Source: Haematococcus lacustris
Lineage: Eukaryota; Chlorophyta; Chlorophyceae; Chlamydomonadales; Haematococcaceae
Direction: 5' to 3'
DNA length: 64,000 bases
Assembly (NCBI GenBank): GCA_030144725.1
Contig: JASKMD010000012.1
Span: 7,694,833 to 7,758,832 of the forward strand
Shown here piece after piece: positions 29,209 through 45,366 of this stretch (its first letter is position 1; each line of letters begins with the position of its first letter). The notes beneath the pieces are model-generated. The model was not told where the DNA came from. It ran no database searches and was given only the letters and a program-made list of their open reading frames with translations. A program made the position numbers and the translations under genes.

Positions 29209-32200
29209 CTACGCAAAAGCGTTGTCATCGAAGCCAAGGTCGTTCACCCCTGCTGCAGCGGGAGGAGATGGCTTTGCAACAGCAGCGGTGTCGGCTGGCG
29301 CACTTTGCTGTGGCTGAGCGGCTCCGCTGCCGCCAGCGCCTCCCATTGCCGGCCCAAATGCGTCGTCGTCAAACCCGGATGACATAGTGTGCATATGTGG
29401 CGCTGCAGTTGTCGACGCCGCGGGAGTTGCGGTGCCACTGCAAGACGGTGGCACCGCGCCCCCGGCGGCGGGAGTGGATGTAGTCGAAGTTTTACTTGGC
29501 TGGACTGGTGTGGCAAGCGCTGCTGCCGGCGTTGTGGAGAATGCCGGGGGCTCCCCGAACCCCGCGTCCGTAAGAACTTTTGCCATGACGCCTTGACCTA
29601 CTGGGTACGCGGGTGCCTCGCCAAATGCGTCAATGTCGACTACGCCTGGGGCCGCGACCATGCTAACCTGCTTCGGCTGTACGTCCGTGGGCTTGCGGAG
29701 TTGCCCGGGCAGGGCATTGACGAGCACGTAGCCCCGCGCGTCTTCCTCCACGTCGTTCCAGTCCACGACACCCTCCAACGCATCATCCATCCACGTCGCA
29801 AGCCCGAGGTTTCCAGGCAAGCATTCCATAGGCACCTGGCCTCCCGCCTTGGTCACGGATGCGGCCAATGCCCGGTATGCGGCCGCGGCCTTGGACAGCA
29901 GCGGCGTCAAAATTGCTGACGCCGTGCCCGCGGCCCGCGCTGCTCGCGTCTCCGCTTGAAGGCTGGCCACCTCTCGCTGCACCTCTTCCATCTCTGCCTC
30001 CGTTCTGCTCTGCGCATCATGCAACTCGGTGAGGTTAGCTTGCAGGGCTGTCCGCTGAGCCTTCAACGCAGCCAATTGTGCGACCGCGCCATCACGAGCA
30101 GTCGTGGCAGCAACGACGTTAGCGTTTAGCTGTGCGACTTCCGCTTCCATCCGTGCCACGTCAGCTGGGGTAACCGCGTTGGCTGCAGCTATTTCCGCCT
30201 GCAACTGCGACAGCTTCAGCTCGGCTTCGGTCTTGCTGGACAACAGCGAGGACAGGTGCTCTCGCAATTGCGCCGCAGATTCGCCCAGCGCTTGCGCGGA
30301 AACATAGGCCTGCGAACGAGGACGACATGCCTGGCATGAAACAGGCGCAGGCTGTAGCTGCTTTGCGTGTGACCTTTCACCGTACACTGCTCATCGCGTG
30401 TGCCCCATGTGTGCGGCATTGGAGCAAAATTACGCCGCGTCAACATTGCACCCACGTCGTTGTACTTCTTGCGGCTGGCCTGCAGCTCGGACTCCAAGCG
30501 CGACGCCTGGTCCTGTGCCTCTAGCTTGGCCACATTTGTGCGGCTCTTGAAGATCGTGACCTGCGCAACACAGGCGACAATCGCACCCCGCAAGTCGACG
30601 ACCCTGCCCTTGCCGCACCCATGTAGATCTTCATACAGTCACCCCGCACAGCCAGTCTTTTCAGTACGGAAGTGCTCGCACATGGCTCAGCAGAGGTCGC
30701 GACCTTGCAGCCTGCCTGGCCATCGCAGAGCTAGCTACCTTCCAGCCTGCAATGAGATGTGCTGGCATAGCGTGCGGTGCGAGGAGGTACGGGCCCTTGA
30801 CACTCACCTCTTGCATGGCATTGTTAAATGCAGCCAGGCGAGCCTTACTTGCAGCAGCCTGCTCCTCTGCAGCATGCAGCTTGGCCTCATGCTCAGTAGC
30901 CTCCTGTATCGCGGCCTCTAGGGCGACCCTGCGACCACAGTGTCCAGTGTCCAGGCAGCTCTGGGCGTGGTGGATCAACTTCCCAGGCACTGACCCAGTG
31001 GGCGGCCTGGCGGTGGGTGGGCGGGCGGGAGGGCGTGCGTGCAGGCGTGCATGCAGGCGTGCATGCAGGCGGGCAGGCGTGCATGCAGGCGGGCAGGCAT
31101 GCAGGCGTGCGTGCGTGCGTGCGTGCGTGCAGGCAGGCAGGCAGGCAGGCGGGCGGGCAGGCAGGCAGGCAGGTGTGCCTACTTGTCTGCCCCTGGGCTG
31201 AGGCCGGATGCAATGGCGAGCGCTCCAGCCGGCAGCTGTGAGGGGCGGTGTGCCGGCACTGCCTCTTGGCCTGGCTCAGCCTCATGGAATCTGGGTGGCA
31301 GGGTGGGCATGGTAGGGGCGGTGACGGCCTGCTGTGAGGGGGGTGGGGCAGCCAGGGCGCTTGCGCCACCAAACTGGGACTGCAGAGACCAGGAGTGCGC
31401 CTGCAGCCAGCAGGTTGTGGCAGCAGGTTGTGGCAGCAGGTTGGGGCAGCAGCATAGACTGTGAGCATGACAAGCTCTACACCAATCTGTTGTGAGGCTA
31501 GTCTGTTGTCCTGTGGGACTCCCTACGGCCTGCTGGATAGGCGGCAAGGCAGGCTGCCAGCTGGTGGCCGGAGCTGAGCGCATCATAGCTGTCAGCGGCA
31601 GCACCCAGCAGGGTGGAGGCTCAAGGTGCCTGCCTGCCGCCATTGCCATCAGTCCCAACCTCCACCTGGCACCAAGCACCCCACCCCACCCTGTCAAATA
31701 TGCTGGCTGGCTGGGTCTATAGTCTGCCATGCTGTCCTTGTGTGATTGGCGCTGGTGATATCCTTCACTGCCGTTGGCTGTCCTCAGGGGTCATGGTGGT
31801 GTTGGCTGGTGTTGACTGGTGTCGCTGGTGATGGTGTTGAAGGCGCTGGTGACAGACCCGCACCACAGGGGGGAAGGGCCCAGGTGGCAGGGCAGGCGGG
31901 GGCTTGATGCCCCGCTTGGCTGCGTCCATGAGGTATAGGCAGGCCACCAGCTGCGCCTGGGTCAGCGCACCCCCGCTGCCGGCCACGATGTCCCAGATAT
32001 GGCGTAGCACGGCCTGACAATCAGGCAGGCAGCAGCCAGGCAGGAGAGTCACAAAGTGCAAGGGCACGTGGGCTGGGCAGGCGGGCTGGGCAGGCGGGCT
32101 GGGCAGGTGGGCTTGGCTCAGCCGCAGTTATCACATGGTGCTGACCCTGATAGGGACAGCCCTTGGTGGTGGCTTGTACAGGCATGGAGTGTGGGGGGTG

Positions 32201-33778
32201 AGGTTGGAGGCTGCACATGGGGTGTGGGAAGGTATGCGGAGGACTCAACACCTAACAAATGTCCGCATGCTTGCATGGGGTGCTGGACATGGCAGTGCTG
32301 CTGTCCCCTTCTCTTTTGTGGGCTGCTGCTGCTGCTGCTGATCATGCCGTTATTGCTGTTGCTTGCTGTGTTGGTGTTGGTGCTGGTGGCTGTGCTTGCA
32401 GACCTTGTCCAAGCCCCACTGCATGAAGAATGTGAAGCAGTCTGAGCCCTGCACCAGCCCATCGCGGTCGCTGTCCAGCTGTTGGAAGGCGGCCTGGTAG
32501 CGCGCCATGTCAGCAGGGGTAGCTGGGGCGAAGCTGCCGCCCCCTGCACAGAGCACAGTCCAACAACATGTGCCACTCAGGCTGACCACTGCCACCACCA
32601 GGACAGCCATGGATGACTAGGTGGTCCAGGGATTAGGCAGAGTGAGGGGCAAGGTGGAAACAGCAGAAAGCACAGCTGGTCAGTGCCAGCTTGACATGCC
32701 TGCCAACCCCACCCACCCTTCTGGGTCCAGGCCCCATGCTGGCTGCTACCCTGGCCCACTAACAATCTCCACACTACTCATTCGTAGATATCTGGCCACC
32801 ACACAGCACTTGGTCCAGGTCGTATTTGTAGAGCGTGGCACACGTAGTACTGAACGCACCCCTCGTGGCTCTCTCCCCCACCCCTGCCCACCCAGACGTT
32901 TTCCCCCCGACCTGAGTCCTATGCCACTCAGCCACCCAGCCACCCACCCAGCCACCCAGCAACTCAGCCACCCACTTAGCCACCCAGCCACCTACCAGTT
33001 TCCTGTGGCTGGTATCCCACCCCAGTAAACTGCGGTGCATACCCGCCTCCCGCTGCTGGGGCTCCTGCGTGTGCTGGTGCATGCACATAGCTGGGCTGCG
33101 CGGGCTGGGGGCCGGGCAGGGGGTTGGGGGGCCCGCCAAGCTGCGCAGTTTGATTAGTTGCAGCTGTCTGGCCCGCAGGGGCTGCGGGACTGGGGCCGGC
33201 CTGGCCTGCACCATAAGCTCCGGTGACCTGGGGGGAATAGCTGACACCTCCATATTGCTGCATGCCATGCATGGCTGGGGTTGGTAGGGGGGGGCCCAAC
33301 CCAGCCAGGGTCACGCGTGCTTGGTCCAGTGGCAGTCGCCCCCCATTGGCCTGCTAGGGACAAGCCAGAGACAGAGCTGGAGTTGGGCCAGTGGGAGGCT
33401 TATTGCTGTCTAAGCCGGCTTTAGGCAAAGGTGGATAATTATCTGCTGTGTTACATGGCTGCCTGTGCTGCAGCAGTGGCATCTTGCCTGGGCCAGGGCG
33501 ACCAAGCGCATTGAGGCTGAAAACTGCATCTGATTGAGACATGGTGCACCTCCAGAGGCGAGCTCCCAGACCTGCGGTGCAACTCTTGAGCTTGGAATAC
33601 CTTGAACAACCCCAGACCCTGGTGGGGTTGACCAGACCTGCCCCAGCGTGGATTGATCCAGCGCGGATCGCTGGAAGAAGCGCACGGCCTCTGCGCCTCC
33701 AACAACTCCATCCCCATCTTGGTCTGCGATGCGGAACCACTGAGTGAATAGCTGTTGCTGGTCGGGGCCCTTCACCAT
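29209..33778 (-). CDS. EH-domain (Eps15/Pan1-like) endocytic protein, complete, 9 exons
   Basis: Nine exons join without a break: 33778-33638, 33571-33488, 33350-32996, 32543-32404, 32013-31858, 31379-31183, 30928-30808, 30560-30456 and 30309-29209, giving 799 residues. The first EH domain (about residues 8-75) has an EF-hand loop DQDGDGVVGGAE and the EH signature QVWELA. The second (about 200-280) has DSDRDGLVQGSD and HIWDIV. A Gly/Pro/Gln-rich linker separates them. A long coiled coil runs from about 358 to 535, and the C-terminus is Pro/Ala-rich with acidic SGFDDDAFG and FDDNAFA motifs. EH domains bind NPF peptides. This layout matches the Pan1/AtEH subunits of the plant TPLATE complex, which acts at clathrin-coated pits on the plasma membrane. 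The second intron uses a GC donor (CAG|GCAAGA). Confidence 0.92.
31020..31178. repeat. GCAGGCGTGC-type tandem repeat in intron 6 of the EH gene
   Basis: Imperfect units of GCAGGCGTGCAT and GCAGGCGG fill most of the intron between exons 6 and 7 of the EH protein gene. They appear non-coding. Confidence 0.8.
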
Positions 33779-33836
33779 GGCTACCGGACACTGTGCATAT
33801 GATCAGCACCTTCAGTAATTCCGCAGAGAGAGTGAA
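33779..33836. promoter_or_regulatory. Shared 58-bp divergent promoter interval
   Basis: The start codon of the EH gene (- strand, 33778) and the first in-frame ATG of the MINDY gene (+, 33837) are only 58 bp apart. If MINDY uses its second ATG (33882) the interval is 103 bp. Both core promoters and 5' leaders must overlap here or reach into the neighbouring gene. No motif is recognised. Confidence 0.5.
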
Positions 33837-36800
33837 ATGCGGGTTGATGAAAATGAAGGTTTAGCACGTTTCCCAGCCTCGATGGCTGGCTTGGATGATC
33901 CGCCTTCAAGATACTTGATAAAACGCATAAGGTTCTTAGGGCGACAAGAAGTCCCCGTATTTTGCCAGAACCTCGAAGGGCCGTGTCCTTTGCTTGCCGG
34001 TAGGCGACCGCTTCTCCTTCTCGAACATCGCTGCCCATGACCATCCTGCCTGCCTGCTGACTTCTTCACACCCTTCTGCCTGCTTGGTCATCATCATCAA
34101 CTTGTGTTGCCCTCTGCAGTCGCCAACGTCCTGAGCCTGCGCAACCAGCTTGATGTGCCAGCCAGTGCCACCTCCCTGTCCACGGACCGCCTCATCAGCC
34201 TAGTGGCTGAGAGGCTCCTCGACAGCAACCTCGGCTTCACCCCAGTAGGCACACCCCGTGGCCAGCAGAGCAGCGTGTATGAGGCCAATCTGCGCGCCAA
34301 CATCGCTGGAGTCATGGAGGTGCTGGGCAGGCTGCACACCGGCATAGATGTGAACTTGCGGTGAGTGCTGTGCCCTCCTTCGTCTGCCTCGCCCAAGGTG
34401 TGTTTCAGTTTATGTTGCACTGCCATGGCCGCCATGGCCGCAAAGGTGGCTGCTGCGATGCCGATATGTGTGCCAGCGCAGCTTTGACTCGCCTACCGGG
34501 TTCGAGGCCACCCCTGAGGTGGCTGTGTTCGACCTGCTGGACATCACACTGCTGCATGGCTGGCTGTGTGACCCACAAGATGAGGTCACACACCAGGTGC
34601 TGCGCTCCAGGTGGGTAAAGCCTGAGTGGGTGGGGTCAGAGACGCCTGGGTAATGAAGGGGTGGCAGCAGGGGTCAGTGCAAAGGGAAAGGGGGTCAGCA
34701 GGGGGGGTTGGGTTAGGGGGTGGGGAGGGTGGACAAGGAGTGGTGGTTAGAGCAGTTTGAGTGCTGCTGCTGCTGCTGCTGCTGCTGCCTCCCTGCTCTG
34801 CTGCAGGTCGTACAACGAGTTAGTCGAGCTGCTGGTGAGTGCGCTGGAGGAGTCTCCTCCCCCCAGCCTGCCCCGCCAGACCTCAGCTGTCAGGCGCCTC
34901 ACCCCCCTGGCCTCCCCCCAGCCCTCCTTCTCAGCCGTGTCCACAGGAGCCAGCTCCTCCCTGCCAACGCCCCCAACACCGGCATCAGCAGCCACAGCAC
35001 CTGAACAAAACGGCACAGGGTCAGCAGCAGCAGCTGCAGCAGCAGGTCCTGACCTGTTGCCTGTGACAGCAGCAGGGTCAGCAGCAGCAGGGGGGTTACC
35101 GGCAGCCCCTGACCCAGTCACTGCTACTACAGCGTCAGGAGGAGGAGCGGCTGGAGCATCCACAGGCGGCCTCATAGGGGGCCTGGCCTCGTCAATGTCC
35201 CGAACGCTGACTGACCTGCTGGGTGTGGATGAGCTGGTGGAAGGTAGTGGACCCCCGGCTGGGTCAGGCAGGGCCCCCCTGGCAGCAGCAGCAGCAGCAG
35301 CAGTAGTGCAGGAGGGCACTGCTGCACAAGGTGCTGGAGCTAACCCAGGGACCCTGGCACCCGGAGCTGTGCATGCCGTGGCAGGCGTGCATGGCGGTGC
35401 AGTGGCGCCTGCTGCTGTGGGTGAAGATGAGGGGACACAGCCGGCCAGCAATGGCTCAGAGCAGCTGCCTTCTGAGCTGCCTAAGCAGCAGCACAGCCAG
35501 GAAGTGTCAGGGCAGGGCAGCAGTGATGGGGTAGGGGCACCCCCACCCTCCCTGGCCCCAGTGGCCTCCCCGGCCCCCTTGGCAGACGTGTTTTCCAGCA
35601 TGATTGTTGCTGACCACAGTCCATGCGCTTCCGACCCCATGGCCCATGCGCAGTCCCACCCCCCACCACCCCCTTGCCACTCCCTGGCCCCACAGCCTCC
35701 CTCAACACCCCTGGGGCAAGAGGTCGCAGGCCCCCCTGGGCATGGCTCATTTGACCAGCAGCAGGACCAGCAGGGGCAGGGGCAGTTGCAAGAACAGCGG
35801 CGGCAGGAGCAGGAGCAGCAGCCGCCGCAGCAGCAGCAGCAGCCGCAGCAGCAGAGCAGCACCCCGCAGCAGCAAGGGCAGCAAAGGCGGCGGCGGGAGG
35901 AAGCGCTGGTGGCGCGGGACTTCCTGACACAGACGGCCACCCAGCTAACTGTGCACGGCCTGGCTGCGCTGGCGGACTGCCTGCGGGACAACGCCCTGGC
36001 GGTCTTCTTCAGGTGACCAGCCAGGCCGGGTGGGTAAGGGGGGCAGAGGGCCAGAGGGGGGGAGGGGGAGGGAGGAGGCAGTGCAGCCAGCAGGTCAGGG
36101 GTCAACGGTGGGGGGTGGGCAGGGAGAGGGTAGGGTGGGGAGGGGGGCAGCAGGGGCTGCAGGGCTATGCCAGGCTGGGTGTGATCTAGGGTATGGGGTG
36201 AGGCAGACTGGGTGACAGGTGTACAATGTGTGATGCAAGGTGTGGTGTGGTGTGATGTGCAGGAACAACCATTTCAACTGCATGTTCAAGTACCAGGGTC
36301 TGGTGTACCTCCTGGTGACTGACCAGGGCTACCTGGGGGAGCAGCAGGTGGGTAGGGGGGAGGGGCAGGGGCAGGGTAGGCTGATGGGGGAGCGAGGCAG
36401 AGAGTGGGGGGAAGGAAGGGAAGAGGAATGGACTGGGACAGGGGCAGGGGCAGGTAGAGGTGGCAGCGGTAGGAGCAGGGGCAGGAAGAGAGGCAGGAGC
36501 AGGGTCAGGAAGAGGTGGCAGGGGCAGGAAGAGGTGGCAGAGGCAGGGGCAGGGGTAGGAAGAGGGGGCAGGGCAGGGGTAGGAAGAGGGGGTAGGGCGG
36601 GGGCAGGAACAGAGGACAGCATCTCAAAACCACGCCGGCACTCTCATGCACATGGTCACTCCCATGACGTCCCCTGAAGTCCAGCACCCCACTGCTCCCC
36701 ACCCCCCACTCTACTGCTTGGTCCGCCCCCCAGGTGGTGTGGGAGCGACTGGACACAGTGGACGGCGACACTGCGCTGTGCGGCCCCGACTTCACTCCTT

Positions 36801-37914
36801 ACCAGGCGCCTGCCAGCCCCAGCGGCAGCAGGTCTCAGGGGCGCCAAGGGGCTCAGCACCCCGGCATGGAGGTGGACATGGATGCGCTGGCGGCCCTCCC
36901 CCCTGGGGTGCTGGACGGTGGGTTTAGGGCGAGGGGGCGCATGACTGGGATCCGGCCTGGTCAGGCGGCCTGGCCTGGGGTGGGTGGACATGGGTGGGAT
37001 GACTGGGCCAGATCATGCCAGACCAGGTTGAGTCAGGGAAGGTGCGGTCAGATCAGGGCGGGTAGGTTGGGTTGGGTGGGATGATGGGTACGCATGGGGT
37101 GGCATGCAGCATGGTGTCAGGCCAGTCAGCATCTTCCTATGGTTTAACAACGTTGGCACAGCACCCTGCATTGTGAGGGGGGTCTGTGGTCTGTGGCCTA
37201 TTGCCTGTACCTTCATGACTGTTACCAAACCAGGACATGAGCGCATGCACCATTGCTCGCCTCACACCCTCTGGGCCAGCACTTGGGTGAGGTGGGCGTC
37301 ACCAGGCCAGGTTCCAGGCCAGGGGCGCACCTGCCCCTTCCTCCCTCTGGGCCCGTCACAAGTCATTACCACCACATGTCACCCCCACCCCCACCCCTCC
37401 TTCCCTATCCTCTTTCTCTCCTTCCTCAACGCCCCCCTCTCCCTGCCCCCCGCCCCCTCCACCCGCAGGCCTGTCTGAAGCAGACGCTGCCGCCATCGCA
37501 GAGGCCGCTGGACTGCTGCGCCCCGCCCCCACTGCCTGGTCCCCGCCACCAGCCGCCATCCAGCACCCTGGCCACTCGGGCCTCAGCTCAGCCCAGGCGG
37601 ATGCTGACCTGGCCATGGCCCTCCAGCTGCAGGAGCAGGAGGAGGAGCAGGAGCGCCAGCGACATGCCCGGCAGCAGCAGCAGCAGGCCGGGCAGCAGAG
37701 GCAGCAGCAGGGCCTGGGCAGCCCGCACAGACCACCCCAGCAGCAGCAGCAACAGGGGCAAGGACAGGGGTATGGATGGGGCAGAGGGCAGGGGCGAGGG
37801 GGGGGCGGAGGCCAGGGGGGGGCTGTAGGGGGGAGAGGGGGGGCGGGGCAAGGGGGACGCGTGGCGGTCCCACCACCGCAAGAGGAGGACAAGAGCAGCT
37901 GCAGTGTCATGTGA
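33837..37914 (+). CDS. MINDY-family (FAM63) deubiquitinase with C-terminal CaaX motif
   Basis: Seven exons join in frame: 33837-33999, 34120-34360, 34482-34610, 34807-36012, 36263-36347, 36734-36917 and 37469-37914. They give 802 residues from ATG 33882, or 817 from ATG 33837. Numbering from 33882, the MINDY catalytic block QNLEGPCPLLA has its cysteine at 35, and FDLLDITLLHGWL and SYNELVEL follow. The second half of the fold resumes at about 530 with DFLTQTATQLT, and RNNHF carries the histidine at about 568, followed by LVTDQGYL and WERL. Between the halves is an insertion of about 350 residues rich in Ala, Pro, Ser and Gln. The tail has a ubiquitin-interacting helix-like segment (DLAMALQLQEQEEE, about 700-715), a Gln/Gly-rich region and a final CSVM, a prenylation signal. 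MINDY enzymes cleave K48-linked ubiquitin chains. Family assignment is firm; membrane attachment by prenylation is inferred. Confidence 0.93.
36349..36640. repeat. GGGGCAGG-type low complexity in MINDY intron 5
   Basis: Imperfect units of GGGGCAGGGGCAGG and GGAAGAGG fill most of this intron. No coding sense. Confidence 0.75.
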
Positions 37915-38353
37915 CAGGGGCCACCCTACAGGTGCCCCCTTATGAAAGGGTTTTGCTGGAGCGCGAGCTGCACCGAGCGCAAGGGCCAGGTCCGGGGGAG
38001 CATCCCATGCGATGCTCCTGTAATTTATCAGACGTCGGAGGTGACGGCCCTGATCTGCTGTACGGCTTAACCACCCTCCACGGTGCCGGTCAACCGCGGA
38101 ACCTGGCAGATGTGAAAATATACATGTCGCACAGTGGCACTTCGGCAGAGTGTCGTGGCGATCGTTTGGTCTTCAAGCACTGTTGCAAATAGTCAAAGGC
38201 AAATCCATGTATTCTTTGCATCTCGTAAGAGAGGGCCACAACGGGGTCCCAATATGTCACCAAACACCCACACATGATGCAACATGCTCGTTTATTCGAC
38301 AATGCCCACTGCCACCCATCACTCGCACCACCCGACTTGCGCCCCCACCCCTG
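37915..38353. terminator. Convergent 3' region with algal TGTAA polyadenylation signal
   Basis: TGTAA at 38019-38023 lies about 105 bp after the MINDY stop and is the usual polyadenylation signal of chlorophyte nuclear genes. The - strand MYST gene ends at 38354 from the other side. I found no clear TGTAA for it on the - strand in this interval. Confidence 0.6.
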
Positions 38354-42451
<4,098 letters not shown>

Positions 42452-42658
42452 GGCTGGTATGCAAGTTCAGACAAACCCACGCGGGCACCCTTGTTTCTTG
42501 CAACCCACATTAGAGCTGCGTTTGTCCAGGTCGCCCCGGGCCATCCAACTAAGCTGCTGCTGACGATCGCCTCGGTCTATAGGGTCGGCCTCGCATATTG
42601 CGCGCTGCGCTCGCTGCTCCTGTCCTGCCCTTCAGACAGCACTGTGTAATCCTCCTCG

Positions 42659-42678
42659 ACAAATCTGCTGGTGTGTGA
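42659..42678 (-). promoter_or_regulatory. 20-bp motif upstream of the MYST gene, shared with the next gene
   Basis: On the - strand this reads TCACACACCAGCAGATTTGT, 208 bp before the MYST start codon. The identical 20 bases occur at 44009-44028, 55 bp before the start of the plastid protein gene, in the same orientation. It may be a shared regulatory site or a duplicated promoter fragment. Confidence 0.4.
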
Positions 42679-42730
42679 TTGTAGTTGGGAGTTGGCTGTG
42701 GCGACGAATGTCGGTCGAGACTGGTTCCAG

Positions 42731-43954
42731 TCAAAACTCCCTGGGTGGTGCGGAGGCTGCTGCTGATTTGCTCGACCCGAAGCCTTTGCTCGTGTCTTTC
42801 TTCACTGACATGGCCTTCCTCAAAGATAATCGCTTCTCTCCCTCAGAAGAGTCCTTGGACACTTCCCTGTACAGTGTGGAACAATTGAGAAGCAGACAAA
42901 CAAAAAGTAGTCAGCAGTGAGCAAACAACATGACCAGGTAGCTAGCAAAAGGACAGTAGCTACCGGCACTGCTTACTTGTCTGCTGGGAGACCCGTGATT
43001 GATGTCTTGAGCTGGCCCTGGTCCTCAAGCTCCTGGCGCTTGTCCAGGAATTGCACTATTGTGAGGTAAGCCACCTGCAGAAGTCACAGTGCACACAATT
43101 ACCTCCATGCCAAGTGCAGAATGGCTGTTGTTGCACTGTACTTGCTCGCTGAAGAGGCATCATGCCTAAGGAATGCCAGCCGAGCTATACCTGGCTGGAC
43201 AGGGTTCAATCTGCATGGTATAGCTGCTGTGGCCTGCTGAGCCTGTAGCATCCTGTCTGCGTACTGCCACCCACCCCAAGGGTGACTGTGGCCAGCAGTG
43301 CAACGACAGTGGTGAAGGCGAGGGTGACAAAAAAGTTATACGCCGACTGCTCTTTTTGCACTGATGCCAAGACATCGCTGGCTGCCTCTTGCAAGGCTGC
43401 TGTGTCCTGTCAAGCACCAACATGAGCACATGTTCCCTTGGCACCAGAGTGAGCATATGTTGAGCAGCATAGAGAGGGGGGCGGAGTGGCGATTGATGAC
43501 ACTATGGGAATGGCTGTCACACCATATCCCACATTGTGCTGAAGTCTGGCCATTGGCAGTGAGGCATGCTCTGCTCTAGCTGCTTATGGGGCGCTGGCAC
43601 GAATCGATGTTGAAGTTCCAGCCCCTAACCCACCGTGGCTAGTGCTGCTCCTGGAAGTAATAGGCATGCTGCTGCAGCTAGGCTGCCCAAGCTTGCTCCC
43701 TTGTGCAGCTGCGTAACGACATCACTGGTTGTCTGCACACCAACACCAGTGATTATCAGCAGCTGGACGGCGGCAGGACTATCCGTTGGAAGGAGCATCC
43801 CTGCCACCACCTTATCGTGGTTTTGGCTGCATGTGGACTGCGTTGCGCTGAGCTTCCGTAAATGATGTGCGCAGAGCGGTCGGCTGCTCGCCCGATAGGC
43901 TCGGTGGCCTAACGACCCCATTTTGCAATCTGTGAGCAGCGCGCATGGTGCCAT
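42731..43954 (-). CDS. Predicted plastid-targeted single-helix membrane protein, unknown family
   Basis: Four exons join in frame: 43954-43634, 43406-43275, 43074-42977 and 42866-42731, giving 228 residues with TGA at 42731-42733. The first 50-60 residues are rich in Ser, Arg, His and Ala with few acids, as in a chloroplast transit peptide. A hydrophobic stretch (SLAAAACLLLPGAALA, about 90-105) follows and could be a second targeting or membrane segment. A clear transmembrane helix is at about 131-152 (FFVTLAFTTVVALLATVTLG). After it comes a charged region (FLDKRQELEDQGQ) and a basic, serine-rich tail. The function is not recognised. It is transcribed in the same direction as the MYST gene, 280 bp upstream of it. 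Confidence 0.75.
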
Positions 43955-44008
43955 ACTGCGGGTGAAACGTCCTGCTCAGCGTTCGAGTGTTGCGATGCAC
44001 TTCACCGA

Positions 44009-44028
44009 ACAAATCTGCTGGTGTGTGA
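44009..44028 (-). promoter_or_regulatory. 20-bp motif upstream of the plastid protein gene
   Basis: This is identical in sequence and orientation to 42659-42678 and lies 55 bp before the start codon of the gene at 43954. Confidence 0.4.
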
Positions 44029-44246
44029 CCGGAGTCAAAATGCTGTGGGAGGGGCTGTGGTAGGAGGCAAACCTAATGATCGGCACAGATGATGCTAAGC
44101 AGCGGCACAGGGACACCTGGCTTAGTCTAAACTGTCCTACACCAGCTTCAGTTGCGGTGGAAACTGTACTTAGCTATCCAACCTACACATCACACCAGTG
44201 ATGGGTAATACAAGATACGTGTATCGATACCGATACGTATTTTTGT

Positions 44247-45366
44247 ATAACTTCAATTTACCCGGATCTAAACGGTTTCTGCCCGCATTTTAAAAGGCTG
44301 TAACAAGGGCAACCGACGGCTAATTATGTCTCAACCGTCAATTATAGCCAACCGTCAATTACAGCCAACCGCCAATTATAGCCAACCGCCAATTATAGCA
44401 ACCGCCAATTATAGCCAACCGTCAATTATAGCCAACCGCCATTTATAGCCAACCGATAAGTCGCAACCACTGCACATGGCAACACACAATCTTATCCTCA
44501 TATCACGCGCTTTGCACCTCCGTGTACCTCATGCGACTTATGCGCCCATGCCCTTCATTTCTTCATCATGCAATTCATCTATGCATTCGCATGCACTCCA
44601 TCATAGCAAAGCTAACTTGCATGCGCTTCACCCCATAGAAGAGGAAGCCCCGCCTAATACACGGCACCATGAACACCACTTGCAACACAACATGACAAAC
44701 AGATGACTAAGCAGTAGCCGAGACGTGAGTAGTGCCATGCCATGCATCATGCGTGGTATTCCAAAGGCTGGTGAGGGACAACAACGCTATCTAAGAGAGA
44801 ATGGCAGGACTGGGAGGTGGTGAAGATGGTGAAGGTGGTGGTAGCCTGAGCTGGGGCGGTGGGCAGGCTGGGAGCATCAAGATCACCACCTGTGTGATGT
44901 GCGCCACCCTCAGCGCCTGCAACAACATTACTTGGTATTGGTAGCACGGAAGCCACCTCAAAAGTAACCCCCCATTGGTAGCCACAATGGATAAGTGACT
45001 TGAGCTCCTGCAAAGAAGGACATCAAAGAGGGTTTTGGCAGCCATCATGCACAATGTAAGACTCCATACCACCGGGATCTGCCCACCCTCCCCAAGGGGC
45101 ACACAAGAGTGTGCTCACTGACCTGACTAAGCTTGAAGTTCTGTTTGACTTGATGATAGGCCAAAAGCATGAGCGTTAGCAACTCTGCAAGAGACAAAAC
45201 AACATGATGTGGCAAACATGAATGCACACGAATACAATTGCGCAGGCACATGTTGCTGCCCTGATTACTGCTAGCCCTGGCAGCTATGGCAATGGCAATA
45301 GCACGGCTGCCCTAGCGACCAAAAAGATGGTCACAACGCCTACACGGTTGAGGAAACACCTACGTT
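44247..45366. repeat. Repeat E, copy 1
   Basis: The copy starts ATAACTTCAATTTACCCGG and shares about 1.1 kb with 46452-47518. It includes a run of about eight CCAACCGTCAATTATAG units near its start (44310-44455). No protein is recognised. Its right end differs from copy 2 and does not show the mirrored terminus. Confidence 0.7.

Noticed and set aside
31179..31730. Whole frame 31730-31179 as one exon of the EH gene
   Set aside because: Only 31379-31183 has matching splice sites and phase. The upstream part is intronic (TGTTGTGGC-type repeats).
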